Notes: generated by a model not told the origin, from the sequence alone. DNA of 64,000 nt from Frigidibacter sp. RF13 (GCF_026626305.1 NZ_JAPNUE010000003.1:291542-355541), one strand, 5' to 3'; positions 17,847 through 26,906 are shown, counted from the stretch's first letter. Program-made: numbers and translations.

Positions 17847-19589
17847 GTGGCGACCGCCGATCCTCTCGCAGACACGACTCGATTCCTGTTCTTTACCGGC
17901 AAGGGTGGGGTCGGCAAGACGTCGCTCAGCTGCGCTATCGCGCTTTCGCTGGCTGATGGCGGCAAGCGGGTCCTTCTGGTCAGCACCGACCCGGCCTCGA
18001 ACCTGGACGAGATGCTTGGCGTGGCGCTTGCAGATCGGCCGACCGCGATACCCGGCGCTTTGGGCCTTATGGCCATGAACATCGACCCGGACAAGGCTGC
18101 CGAGGACTACCGATTGCGCGTGATCGACCAGCTTGGGCCTACTGCAGACGAGGTGGATCGTGCCACCGTGCGCGAGCAGCTTTCGGGCGCATGCACCACC
18201 GAGATCGCAGCGTTTGACGAGTTCGTGGGGCTTCTGGCGGGGGATGCGAAGGGCTTCGACCACGTGATTTTCGACACGGCACCGACTGGGCACACGCTGC
18301 GGCTCCTCAGTTTGCCGCGAGCCTGGACGGGGTTTCTGCAGGGCAATGACCGGGGGGCATCCTGCCTTGGGCCGCACTCCGGGCTGAAGATGCAGGAGGA
18401 ACGGTTCCGCACCGCCTTGCAGGCGCTGGCCGATCCCGACCAGACAGCAATCGTCCTTGTAACACGGGCAGATCGCGGTGCCGTACGTGAGGCAGCGCGG
18501 ACCTCGGACGAGTTGCGCGCCCTGGGCCTTTGCAATCAGCGGCTGGTGATCAACGGCGTCTTCCGCGCCTCGGTCCATGGCGACCCGGTGGCCGAAGGTC
18601 TGGCGCGGGATCAGGCGGCGGTGATCGCGGCGCTGCCTGAGAACCTGGCCAAGCTGCCACGGGACGAGGTGCCGCTGCGGTCGTTCGACATGGTGGGCCT
18701 GCCCGCCCTTCGGGCCTTGTTCCGCGACGAGGTTCCGGCGGCAGGAATGACTGTTGCCGATGGGATCGATGGCGCGGGGCTGGACACGATGGTCGACGAC
18801 CTGGCCAAAGCCGGGCGCGGGCTGGTCATGGTCATGGGCAAGGGCGGCGTCGGCAAGACGACGGTCGCAGCCGCCGTGGCCGTGGGCCTGGTGAAGCGCG
18901 GCCACAAGGTGCATCTGACGACGACCGACCCCGCCGCCCATGTGGCGCTGGTGGTGGATGGCAGCCTGCAGGGGCTGGCGGTCGACCGGATCGACCCGGT
19001 CGCCGAAACCGCGCGCTATGTCGAGAAGGTCATCGCCACCAAGGGCCGCGACATGGACGAGGCCGACCGGGCTCTCTTGCGCGAAGACCTCGCCTCGCCC
19101 TGCACCGAGGAGGTCGCGGTGTTCCACGCCTTTTCCCGCATCGTCGCCGAGGCGCGGGGAGCCTTTGTCGTGATGGATACGGCGCCCACGGGCCACACGC
19201 TTCTGCTGCTGGACGCGACGGGGGCCTATCACCGCCAGATGACGCAGGACATGGGCACCGCACAGGGGCGGATCATCACGCCGCTGATGCGGTTGCAGGA
19301 CCCGGACTATACCCGGGTGATCCTTGTGGCTCTGCCCGAAACGACGCCAGTGTCCGAGGCAGCCAGCTTGCAAGAGGACCTTCGCCGCGCGAAGATCGAG
19401 CCCTGGGCCTGGGTGGTGAACCGGTCACTGGCCCGGACGGGAACGCGCGATCCGCTGCTCCAGCGCCGCATCGCCGGAGAGGCGGCACAGATCGCCCGCC
19501 TCAAGGGCGGTCTGGCGCGGCGGATGTTTCTGCTGCCCTTTCAGGCCGAGCCGCCGGTGGGCATTTCGAAGCTGTTGACGCTGACCTGA
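17847..19589 (+). CDS. arsA: arsenical pump-driving ATPase
   Basis: 580 residues in two homologous halves. Each has a deviant Walker A (FTGKGGVGKTS at about 16-26; MGKGGVGKTT at about 330) and the signature DTAPTGHT (about 143 and 444). The three metalloid-binding cysteines appear to be present in SGACTTE, GASCLGP and SPCTEEV. ArsA uses ATP to drive arsenite through ArsB or Acr3 in the inner membrane. The only in-frame start after an upstream stop is GTG 17847. No ArsB, no ArsD and no intact Acr3 lie in the window; only an acr3 stub remains at 26907. Its partner must be elsewhere in the genome, or ArsA is now idle. Confidence 0.93.
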   Translation: MATADPLADTTRFLFFTGKGGVGKTSLSCAIALSLADGGKRVLLVSTDPASNLDEMLGVALADRPTAIPGALGLMAMNIDPDKAAEDYRLRVIDQLGPTADEVDRATVREQLSGACTTEIAAFDEFVGLLAGDAKGFDHVIFDTAPTGHTLRLLSLPRAWTGFLQGNDRGASCLGPHSGLKMQEERFRTALQALADPDQTAIVLVTRADRGAVREAARTSDELRALGLCNQRLVINGVFRASVHGDPVAEGLARDQAAVIAALPENLAKLPRDEVPLRSFDMVGLPALRALFRDEVPAAGMTVADGIDGAGLDTMVDDLAKAGRGLVMVMGKGGVGKTTVAAAVAVGLVKRGHKVHLTTTDPAAHVALVVDGSLQGLAVDRIDPVAETARYVEKVIATKGRDMDEADRALLREDLASPCTEEVAVFHAFSRIVAEARGAFVVMDTAPTGHTLLLLDATGAYHRQMTQDMGTAQGRIITPLMRLQDPDYTRVILVALPETTPVSEAASLQEDLRRAKIEPWAWVVNRSLARTGTRDPLLQRRIAGEAAQIARLKGGLARRMFLLPFQAEPPVGISKLLTLT

Positions 19590-19595
19590 GCCGCC

Positions 19596-20108
19596 TCAGG
19601 CTGGCAGACGAACCACGCCCGCAAGGCACCAGTCGGCGACCGCCTCGGCATTGGTGGGAAGACCCTGGATGTCTTCCTCGGCAAATGACAGAAGGGCCGC
19701 AAGGTTCAGCCCGTTCACCCCGACAAGCACCGGCAAGCCGCGATGCAGGGCTTCGGCGATCACCGGAGCAAGCCCTTTGCCTTCGGCTTCGCGCTTGCCG
19801 AACTTGTTGACGATCAGGATGTCTGCGCCGTCAAGCCTGCGTTCGACTTCATGCACGGTCTGTTCCAGCGCGCCGCTGTCAAGAATGCAGCCACGCGCCA
19901 ATTCGCCCCGGTCCTCGCTGATGCGGACGACAGGGCCATCGGGCAGCACCCGCAGGTCCATGTCGCATTTCTTACGGTCGGGGCGTTCGTGGTTCGACTG
20001 CACGGTTCCGGCAAGTCGCAGGCTCCTTGCGGTCAGCCTGTCCGCGACCTCGGCGATCAGTTGGTCAGTCCGTCCCCTGCCCTGCAGGCTGACATAGGCT
20101 ATGCGCAT
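19596..20108 (-). CDS. DUF2478 protein, likely molybdenum-linked NTPase
   Basis: 170 residues from ATG 20108, preceded by GGAGAGG 5 nt upstream; a longer frame to 20180 overlaps aioA. The start MRIAYVSLQGRGRTDQLIAEVADRL resembles a degraded P-loop, and DILIVNKFGKREAEGKGL matches the Walker-B/NKFG signature of DUF2478, a THEP1-like nucleotide-binding family often found beside molybdate transport and molybdoenzyme genes. It is the last gene after aioBA on the same strand (53 nt gap) and probably helps in Mo-cofactor supply for AioA. Function is inferred from context. Confidence 0.75.
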   Translation of the reverse strand: MRIAYVSLQGRGRTDQLIAEVADRLTARSLRLAGTVQSNHERPDRKKCDMDLRVLPDGPVVRISEDRGELARGCILDSGALEQTVHEVERRLDGADILIVNKFGKREAEGKGLAPVIAEALHRGLPVLVGVNGLNLAALLSFAEEDIQGLPTNAEAVADWCLAGVVRLPA

Positions 20109-20161
20109 CTGCCTCTCCAATGCGGAGCGGCCCGCCCGGAGTGACCGGACGGGCCTGGTCT

Positions 20162-22621
20162 TCAGAGTTCCACTTCCCACGACTTGTAGGACACCCGCGC
20201 CGCAGCCGGGGTCGCATCCGAAATCTTGCGGATGTTGGCCCAGGTCTGCTTGTAGTTCGGCAGGATCAGCTCGTTGGTACCGGCGTTGATGACGTTGCCC
20301 TGCGCGCCATTCGGCGCCCCGAAGACCATGAAGGTCTCGTTCTTCCGCGCGGTCGGTTCGGGATAGGCAAGCGCCTGAGTGGCACCGACGTCGTTGAACA
20401 CTTCGACCATGTCACCTGGTTTGAGGCCAAGTTCGGTCATGTCGTCGGGATGGATCTGGATGAAGGGGACCGGCAGGCGGTCCATCACGAAGTCGTTCTT
20501 CTGATCAAGGAACCAGTTCTGCCAGTTCAGGTTCGCCCGCCCGTTGTTGATCAGGAAGCGGTGGTTCGCTTGCTGCTGCGCCTTGCCGGGCGCTTGCAGA
20601 CCCCGCCAAGAGCCGAGGCAGAACAGGGCTTTGCCGTCCTCGCGGCCGTGGCGCGTGAAGACGCCGTCCTCATACAGCCGCTTGGTTCCGACCAGCGCGC
20701 CGTTCTCGTAGCCCTTGACCGGCTCCTGCACGCCGTTGTTGCCCGCCGCCCGCAGGCGTTCGTAGGTCACCTCCGGGTTGCCGGAGTTGTAGCCGTCCAT
20801 GAAGGCGTCTTCCTCGGTCTTCCAGTCAAAACCCTTGAACTGATCGGCGTATTCGGCGCGGCCATCCTCGCGCAGCACCCGTTCCAGATGGTTGGCCAGC
20901 CGGGCCGCGATGATGCAGTCGGGCTGGGCCGAGCCGGGGGCATCCATGTATTTCTCGACCAGCCGCAAGCGACGTTCACCGTTCATCGAGGTCAGGTTCA
21001 TCTCGCCCGATTCCACCGCCGGAAGGATCACATGCGCGGCCTGGCCGATCTGGCTGTGGATGATGTCGACGTTGACCGAGAAGATACCGCCCGCGTTGAT
21101 CGCGCCGACGATGGCATCGACCAGTTCCTCGCGCGTGGCCCCGGCACGGGCATCCATCGCTTCCTTCACCATGTTGGTGCGCCGGTTGTAGACCCGCTTG
21201 AACTCGGCAGCGTTGAGCGTGGTCTTGTAATGGTCGTTGGCCCAGATGTGGTGGACCTTGCCGCCGCCCGCGATGATCAGCTGGTCGATGTAGGGGGCAG
21301 GGCGCCCGACATGGGCGTCCGAGGGGCGGAAGTAACCCTCCTGGTGGCCTCCCAGACGGCAGACGCCACCGCCTTCGCGGCCGATGTTGCCGGTCGCCAG
21401 ACCGATGTTCACCAGGGCGCCGATGACGCGGTAGTTGTCGTTGCCCCAGATGATGCCCTTCTCATAGCCGGTCACCGTCTTGCGACGGCTGCCGTCGTCC
21501 TTGGGCTTGGCGATCCACTCGGCGGCCTGGATGATCTGCGCCTCAGACAGGCCAGTGACGGCCGCGCCATCTGCGAGGCTCATCTTGCAGGCCGCTTTCG
21601 CCGCCTCGAACGACCCCAATGCCGCCGGATGCGCGGCGTCTTCGGGCACCGCCACGTCGCCCTGGAAGGTCGACGTGGCGATGAAGTTTGCGTCCACCCA
21701 GCCTTGATCGGCGATGTAGGTGAAAAGCGTGTTGAAAAGCGCAAGGTCCGACCCGCTGGCAATCGCCAGATGCAGCACGTTCTCGGCGCCCGCGACCTGT
21801 TCGCAGCTGTCCACCGTCACGGTGCGGCGGGGATCGACGACGATCACCTTCGCCCCGTTCTGCATCCCCTTGACCATATGGTTCAGGTACAGGTTGGTCT
21901 GACACTCCATCGGGTTGGTGCCGACCAGCATGATCGTGTCGGCAACCTGATAGTCCGAGTAGGAGTAGTTCAGCTCGTCCACACCCATATCGCGGGTGCT
22001 GTGCACTTCCGAGTTGTAGGCGGGGCGGTTGTGGATTCGGCAGTGCTTCACCTTCATCGCGCCAAAGTAGAGCTTGCCGGTGCCCCAGGTGTTCTCGTAG
22101 CCACCCGCGCTGCCACCGTGGTCGAACATGGACACGTAAAGATCGTTCTCGCTGTCCTTGTCGATCACGCGGGCCGTCACCCGGGCGACAAGGTCCAGCG
22201 CGTCGTCCCAAGATGTCGGCTGCCAGGTGCCATAGCGCCAGACCATCGGCTCGGTCAGGCGTTGTGCCTGCGTGCCGGTGATGTCCGACCGCCGGTTCTC
22301 GGCCATCCGCGCACCGCGCACCGAGCCAAGGCCCGAGTTCACCTCGCAGGCCACGTCCGGCTTGATGACCAGATGCACGTCCTGGCCGTTCTGCTTGACC
22401 ACGTTGTACATCGAGGGCGCATACCAGGCCTCGGTCTCGGCGCCCTGCTGCTTGGACAGATCCTCGCCGATCCAGTTGCTGTCGACCCTTCCTTGCGTCT
22501 TCAAGGGCCAGGTATAGGCTTTGTAGCCACAGCCGACGATGCAGTAGTGGCAGGTGACGTTGTGCTCCTTGGCGCCTGCGGGAATGATCGGCAGGCGGTC
22601 GATGTTGCGTTTGTAAGCCAT
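20162..22621 (-). CDS. aioA: arsenite oxidase large (molybdopterin) subunit
   Basis: 819 residues, the expected length. Cys24, Cys27 and Cys31 in CHYCIVGC hold the [3Fe-4S] cluster typical of AioA, and the rest is a DMSO-reductase family molybdopterin enzyme (for example TWGTGKLYFGAMKVKHCRIHNRPAYNSEVHSTRDMG in segments, and GTNPMECQTNLYLNH). It oxidises arsenite to arsenate in the periplasm and passes electrons through the Rieske subunit to cytochrome c. No signal peptide is visible; it is carried out with AioB by the Tat system. It starts 10 nt after aioB. A long open frame on the opposite strand is only a high-GC shadow. Confidence 0.97.
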   Translation of the reverse strand: MAYKRNIDRLPIIPAGAKEHNVTCHYCIVGCGYKAYTWPLKTQGRVDSNWIGEDLSKQQGAETEAWYAPSMYNVVKQNGQDVHLVIKPDVACEVNSGLGSVRGARMAENRRSDITGTQAQRLTEPMVWRYGTWQPTSWDDALDLVARVTARVIDKDSENDLYVSMFDHGGSAGGYENTWGTGKLYFGAMKVKHCRIHNRPAYNSEVHSTRDMGVDELNYSYSDYQVADTIMLVGTNPMECQTNLYLNHMVKGMQNGAKVIVVDPRRTVTVDSCEQVAGAENVLHLAIASGSDLALFNTLFTYIADQGWVDANFIATSTFQGDVAVPEDAAHPAALGSFEAAKAACKMSLADGAAVTGLSEAQIIQAAEWIAKPKDDGSRRKTVTGYEKGIIWGNDNYRVIGALVNIGLATGNIGREGGGVCRLGGHQEGYFRPSDAHVGRPAPYIDQLIIAGGGKVHHIWANDHYKTTLNAAEFKRVYNRRTNMVKEAMDARAGATREELVDAIVGAINAGGIFSVNVDIIHSQIGQAAHVILPAVESGEMNLTSMNGERRLRLVEKYMDAPGSAQPDCIIAARLANHLERVLREDGRAEYADQFKGFDWKTEEDAFMDGYNSGNPEVTYERLRAAGNNGVQEPVKGYENGALVGTKRLYEDGVFTRHGREDGKALFCLGSWRGLQAPGKAQQQANHRFLINNGRANLNWQNWFLDQKNDFVMDRLPVPFIQIHPDDMTELGLKPGDMVEVFNDVGATQALAYPEPTARKNETFMVFGAPNGAQGNVINAGTNELILPNYKQTWANIRKISDATPAAARVSYKSWEVEL

Positions 22622-22631
22622 GATCGCCCCC

Positions 22632-23156
22632 TTACCCTTGCAGCACGTTGGACAGGCGGCCGTAGATCAGCTCGTCTGCACCGGTCGCATAGATGTCGCC
22701 CTTGTCGTCCACCTGCAGCGCGAACTGCGGCAGGTTCTGCGTGGCATGGCCCCAGACCTGTTGGCCGCCCTTTTCGCAATCGAAGCGGCTGAAGTGCCCC
22801 GGGCAGTTCAGCGTCTTGTCGGCCCCGTGGTAGGACATCACAAAGCCCTTGTGCGGGCAGAGGACCGAATAGGCGACGATATCGCCGTCCGGCCCGGCAC
22901 CGCCTTCCACCGCCGTGCCCAGCTTGAGCAGGATCCCGGGGCTGTCGGCGTCCGGATAGCCGATGTCCATCGGCTCGTTCACCTTCAGATCCGCGATGTT
23001 GCCAAGCTTGGTGGACGGATAGTCCAGCATGGCAAGTGACTGCGCCTGTGCCTGCCCTGCGGGCAAGACCGTTGCCGCCGCAGCTCCTGCCGCGCCGAGA
23101 ACCCCCCCGCGCAGGAACTGGCGGCGGCCGACATCGACCAACCGGTTGCATTTCAT
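22632..23156 (-). CDS. aioB: arsenite oxidase small (Rieske) subunit
   Basis: 174 residues with a Tat signal (RRQFLRG at 11-17, hydrophobic to about 37, QAQAQS cleavage). The [2Fe-2S] ligands are Cys100 and His102 in CPHKGF, and Cys118 and His121 in CPGHFS. Phe105 and Gly120 occupy the places where bc1-type Rieske proteins carry the disulfide cysteines; the enzyme of the alphaproteobacterium NT-26 also lacks that disulfide, while the betaproteobacterial enzyme keeps it. The subunit links AioA to the electron-transfer chain and supplies the export signal for the dimer. Confidence 0.96.
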   Translation of the reverse strand: MKCNRLVDVGRRQFLRGGVLGAAGAAAATVLPAGQAQAQSLAMLDYPSTKLGNIADLKVNEPMDIGYPDADSPGILLKLGTAVEGGAGPDGDIVAYSVLCPHKGFVMSYHGADKTLNCPGHFSRFDCEKGGQQVWGHATQNLPQFALQVDDKGDIYATGADELIYGRLSNVLQG

Positions 23157-23278
23157 GGTGGCTAACCTCCCTTGGCTCCCTTTTGTCCAAGGCTAGCGCA
23201 GGCGCGGCCTGCACCGGGCGTCGATGATGGCCCTGCTGCAACGCGGCAAGTGGTTCTGAAACTGCACTATTTTTGGGC

Positions 23279-23294
23279 GTTCGGATTTCCGAAC
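23279..23294. promoter_or_regulatory. palindrome upstream of aioB
   Basis: GTTCGGATTTCCGAAC has perfect 7-bp arms around TT. It lies 12 nt past the aioR stop and 122 nt upstream of aioB, between the regulator genes and the oxidase genes. It could be the AioR binding site for aioBA. A terminator for aioXSR is less likely, because no T-tract follows on the - strand. No -24/-12 (GG-N10-GC) promoter with good match follows it. Confidence 0.5.
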
Positions 23295-23306
23295 ATGGGT
23301 CAGCCT

Positions 23307-24512
23307 TCAGAGGCCAAGCTTCTGCATCTTCTCCCAAAGCGTCGTCCGCGAAACCCGCAGAAGCCGCGCCGCTTCGCCGACCTGCCCATGGGTCCGGTCG
23401 AGTGCCGCCATGATCTGCGCCTTTTCCGCAGCATCGCGGACTTCGGAAAGGGGGCGCATCGCCTCGTCGGCCGCGCGTTCCGGGAAGAGGTCGGCGGTCA
23501 TCACCATCCCGCCTTCCGCCGTCTCGACGGCCCGCATCAACCGGGCGCGCACCTCGCGTCCGTTACCGGGCCAGCCATATGCCCGGATCGCCTCTTCCGC
23601 CGTGGCCGCGATCCCGATCAGCGGGACCTGTCTGCGGGCGTTCAGGCCGGGGAAAAGCTGGGCCGCCAGCCAGACCGCGTCGTCGGGCCTATCCGCCAAG
23701 GAGGGAACGACGATTTCGTGCGACTGCAGCAGGGACAGAAGGTCGGCCCGCAAGCCCTGAGCAGCATCGTCGCGTTGCGGCCCAAGGGTGGCAATCAGCC
23801 TGAACGCTGGTGCCCTTAGGGCGGCCATCAAGCAGGCCTGCGCGGCGGGGTCCAGATCGGCGATCCCTACCACCACAAAAGTGCCCTCGCCGACCTTGTC
23901 AGTCGCCGCTTCCAGCTCCGCCGCGCCAACCCGGTCGCGCAAGGCGTTGCAGACCAAGATCGGCGCGGCGCGACGCTCGGACAGGTCATGGACGCGACGT
24001 GCCAGCCGCAGCTTGCCCAGCCCCTGAGCGCCCCGGATCAGAACTGGTGTGTCGCGGGCCGCCGCCTCGGCCACCTGGCGGTCCACGATGCGGGCAGCAG
24101 CGGTGATGCCGGTTTCGGGCGGCATCTCCTGATCCGCGCGCGGTCGCATGACGGTTGCCAGCCGGGTCAGGAACGCCGCGATGTCGAAAGGCTTGGCGAT
24201 GTAGTCCGCGGCCCCCGACCGGATCAGCCGCACGGCCTGGTCAATCCCGCCCTGCCCGGTGATGAACAGGAAGGGCGGCGGATGCGAGGTGCGGGTCAGG
24301 GTGTCGTAAAGCTCTTCCCCCGTCCCGTCGGGCAGGCGAATGTCGCAGATGACCGCGTCGAGGCTTTTGCGCGGCGTGCGGATCGCGGGCAGAGCGCGGG
24401 CAATCTGGCGGTGCCACTGCACCTCGGCCCCCTCCAGCGTCAGGCGCTGGAGAAGAGAGGCCCCCATGATCTCATCATCCTCGACCAGAACGATGCGGCG
24501 GCCTTCAAGCAT
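23307..24512 (-). CDS. aioR: arsenite-responsive response regulator with degenerate AAA+ domain
   Basis: 401 residues: receiver domain (1-120, phosphorylation site Asp57 in CDIRLPDG, Lys107 in AKPF), AAA+ domain (about 135-320) and Fis-type HTH (about 365-401, QVGEAARLLRVSRTTLWEKMQKL). AioR turns on aioBA after phosphorylation by AioS. The AAA+ part is degraded: Walker A is GAQGLGKL (161-168), Walker B reads TFVVVGIADLD without the DE pair, and the GAFTGA loop that contacts sigma-54 is absent between residues 190 and 210. This resembles Rhodobacter NtrC, which activates without sigma-54. It overlaps aioS by 8 nt. Confidence 0.9.
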   Translation of the reverse strand: MLEGRRIVLVEDDEIMGASLLQRLTLEGAEVQWHRQIARALPAIRTPRKSLDAVICDIRLPDGTGEELYDTLTRTSHPPPFLFITGQGGIDQAVRLIRSGAADYIAKPFDIAAFLTRLATVMRPRADQEMPPETGITAAARIVDRQVAEAAARDTPVLIRGAQGLGKLRLARRVHDLSERRAAPILVCNALRDRVGAAELEAATDKVGEGTFVVVGIADLDPAAQACLMAALRAPAFRLIATLGPQRDDAAQGLRADLLSLLQSHEIVVPSLADRPDDAVWLAAQLFPGLNARRQVPLIGIAATAEEAIRAYGWPGNGREVRARLMRAVETAEGGMVMTADLFPERAADEAMRPLSEVRDAAEKAQIMAALDRTHGQVGEAARLLRVSRTTLWEKMQKLGL

Positions 24513-25932
24513 GGCCGGCCCCCGTCGCAGGCAGGTCGACTCGGATCACCGTCCGCCCGTCGGCCCGGTCGTGGTGCAGCGTGCCGCCAAGCCCAGACAC
24601 GATGTCATGTACCAACCGCAAGCCGACACCACCACCCGGAGGCAGCGGGCCGGAGGCCAGAAGGCGCCTTAGATCGGCTTCGCCCATCGCGTTGCCCGTA
24701 TTGCTGACCGCGATTGACAGCCGCTCTCCGCCATTGCTGACCTTGAGACCGACCTCTCCACCCTTTCCGGCAGCGGCCCCGGCGTTCAAGAGAAGGTTAA
24801 GCGCGACCTGTCGCACCGGCGCGGCGGGTTGGCTGGCAAGGGCCTCGGCGCCTGCCTCCACTTCCCACTCCAGCGCCAGATTGCGGCTGTGCGCCTCGGG
24901 CTCGAACAACAGCCGCAGGTCCTCGAAATCCTCGGGCCGCAAGGGTTGCCCGGCGCGGTCCAGCCGGTTCTGGTCCAGCATCGCCCGCGTGACATCACGC
25001 AGGTGCCCAAGACCGCGCTGCATCAGTTCGGCCGATTGGCGCACGACATCAGGTCGGTCGGCGTAGGTGCTGATCGTGTCTGCGGCGTTCAAGAGACCGC
25101 CCAGCGGGTTGTTCACTTCGTGTGCCAGGGCCGACGAAAGCCGCCCGAGACTGACGAAGCGTTCGCGGTCGGCGAGTCGACGTTCCGCCTCGGCCCGTTC
25201 CTCAACCGCGGTGGTCATCTGGTTGTAAGTCTCGATCAACCGCGCGAGGCCGGGGTCGCCATGGGGAATTTCGGTCGTCGGGATCGGGCGCGGAGCCCCG
25301 TCCGAGGCGTCCATCGCCTGGACGAGCGCACCGACCGGCCGAAGGATGCGCGCAACCGCAAGCCAGCCGCCAAAGGCCAGCACCCCTGTCGCCAGCGCGT
25401 TGCCGAACAGAAGCCACAGCGTCACCTGGCGCCGCTCGGCCAGAAGGTCCGTCACATCCAGCTCGGTGACGATCCCACCGATGGTTCGTCCCTGATACTG
25501 CAGGGGAGAGGTGACCCGCAGCTCGGGATCGCCCGTCATCCGCACCGCCTCCGGAGCCACGGCGCCAAGGCCGAACTCTGCCGCATCCTCGCCCACTGGC
25601 GCACGACGGGGATCGGTCGCCGCCAGCACCCGCCCCCGTTCATCCGCCACCACTGTCAGCAAGAGCCGCTGTCCGTCATTGGCTTGGCGCGCGCGGTCCA
25701 GAATGTCGTAGACCTCCCACACATCCTGCCGCAGGACGGAAGGACCGAGCGCAACCGCAAGGCCTTCGACATGCAGCCGCGCGGTTTCGGACAGGCGCGC
25801 ATCCTGCACCCGGCCAAGCGCGCCCAGCACACTCTGGCTGGCGACCAGCGCAAGGACAATCATCAGCGCGGCTGTGATCAGAGGCACGCGGACAGTCACT
25901 GGCAAGTTGCGAAAGCGCGGCAATGCAATCAT
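24505..25932 (-). CDS. aioS: sensor histidine kinase of the arsenite response
   Basis: 475 residues. Two membrane helices (about 15-36 and 171-194) enclose a periplasmic sensor of about 135 residues. A HAMP-like linker (195-250) is followed by the H-box SSALAHEVNNPLGG (phospho-His271), N-box NLLLNAG and G-box GGGVGLRLVHDIVSGLGG. It should sense AioX with bound arsenite and phosphorylate AioR. It overlaps aioX upstream by 4 nt and aioR downstream by 8 nt, so the three are one translation-coupled unit. Family identity is firm; the aioS name rests on gene order. Confidence 0.93.
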   Translation of the reverse strand: MIALPRFRNLPVTVRVPLITAALMIVLALVASQSVLGALGRVQDARLSETARLHVEGLAVALGPSVLRQDVWEVYDILDRARQANDGQRLLLTVVADERGRVLAATDPRRAPVGEDAAEFGLGAVAPEAVRMTGDPELRVTSPLQYQGRTIGGIVTELDVTDLLAERRQVTLWLLFGNALATGVLAFGGWLAVARILRPVGALVQAMDASDGAPRPIPTTEIPHGDPGLARLIETYNQMTTAVEERAEAERRLADRERFVSLGRLSSALAHEVNNPLGGLLNAADTISTYADRPDVVRQSAELMQRGLGHLRDVTRAMLDQNRLDRAGQPLRPEDFEDLRLLFEPEAHSRNLALEWEVEAGAEALASQPAAPVRQVALNLLLNAGAAAGKGGEVGLKVSNGGERLSIAVSNTGNAMGEADLRRLLASGPLPPGGGVGLRLVHDIVSGLGGTLHHDRADGRTVIRVDLPATGAGHA

Positions 25933-26777
25933 CCGCCAGGCAATGCGGCCATGCGTGCCGCGATGCCGTCGAACAGCGCCGGGTCCGCCGGGACAACGGC
26001 ATCAAGGAACAGCAGTCGAAGAACCTCCTTGCCCTCGTCCGCCTTGTCCAGGCCTTGCAGCGCAGTCCTGCAGGACATGATGCCGGCCTCTTCCATCCGG
26101 TCGTTGCGTGCGACGAACGGCGGAAATCCCAGATCCTCGGATCGCGAAATCACCCGCGTGCGAGCCGTCAGGCCGGGCTCGACACTGTTCAGTACCTCCC
26201 AGACATAGCCATCGACGCTGCCGGACCGGGTCAGGCCCCCGGCAACCGCGCGCACGACATTGCGGTGCCCGTAGGTGAAGATCGACCGCGAAAAGAACTC
26301 CTCTGGTGTGGCTCCGATCCGGGCCAGGTCCGATGCGGTGACAAGGTAACCGGAATTGCTGTCGGGGTCCGAAAAGGCATGTGCGCCACCTCGCAGATCG
26401 GCCAGACTGGTCGCGGCATCGTCGGCAGCGACGATCAGGTAGGACTGATAGAGCGGCGCGCCCCGCCAGACCGGCACCCCCAACAACGAGAGCTGATCGC
26501 GGTGCTGCAGATAGGGATAGCCGCAGGTCCAGGCCGCATCGACCGATCCATCCAGCAAGGCGCCGGAGATTTCCTGATAGGTGCGTCGCTGCACAAGTTC
26601 GATCTCGCGCCCCATGGCCTCGCCCAAAGCGGTGCGGAGCGCGGAGATCACCGCGGCGTCGTTGTCCAGAAAGACTGGAGTCAGGGCAAAACGGAACGGC
26701 GCATCGCCTTGCGCATGCACCATGGGCGCCGCGCAGAAAGCCCCGCCCGCCAGTATTGCGCTTCGCCTAGTGAGCAC
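25929..26777 (-). CDS. aioX: periplasmic arsenite-binding protein
   Basis: 282 residues starting at GTG 26777, with a Tat-like signal LTRRSAILAGGAF and AQG cleavage at about 23. It belongs to the PhnD-like phosphate/phosphonate-binding fold (FRFALTPVFLDND, AFSDPDSNSGYLV). A Cys in AAWTCGYPYLQ (Cys85) matches the conserved cysteine used for arsenite binding in AioX. It is the first gene of aioXSR. The promoter must lie in the 129-nt gap to the divergent acr3 stub, probably a shared arsenic-responsive control region in the ancestral locus. Confidence 0.93.
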   Translation of the reverse strand: MLTRRSAILAGGAFCAAPMVHAQGDAPFRFALTPVFLDNDAAVISALRTALGEAMGREIELVQRRTYQEISGALLDGSVDAAWTCGYPYLQHRDQLSLLGVPVWRGAPLYQSYLIVAADDAATSLADLRGGAHAFSDPDSNSGYLVTASDLARIGATPEEFFSRSIFTYGHRNVVRAVAGGLTRSGSVDGYVWEVLNSVEPGLTARTRVISRSEDLGFPPFVARNDRMEEAGIMSCRTALQGLDKADEGKEVLRLLFLDAVVPADPALFDGIAARMAALPGG

Positions 26778-26906
26778 TTCGTCCTCCGCAGTTTACGCTG
26801 CACTTGTCTGCACCTGTGCCAGAAGCGAGCTTGATCCTTGCAGGATGATCCGTCAAATCGGAGTTCGAGACGGCGCTGAAGCCCTGCCGACAACCAAGGA
26901 CCCGAC

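Noticed and set aside
20120..22792. 890-residue open frame on the + strand over aioA
   Set aside because: It is fully antisense to aioA, which has every expected motif. The translation is His/Val/Asp-rich without any domain, as expected from the complementary strand of a GC-rich gene.
23010..23306. -24/-12 (sigma-54) promoter before aioB
   Set aside because: Best candidates (TGG-N10-GC at the ribosome site; CGGTGCAGG-type match further up) either start inside the Shine-Dalgarno or lack TTGC. None is convincing.
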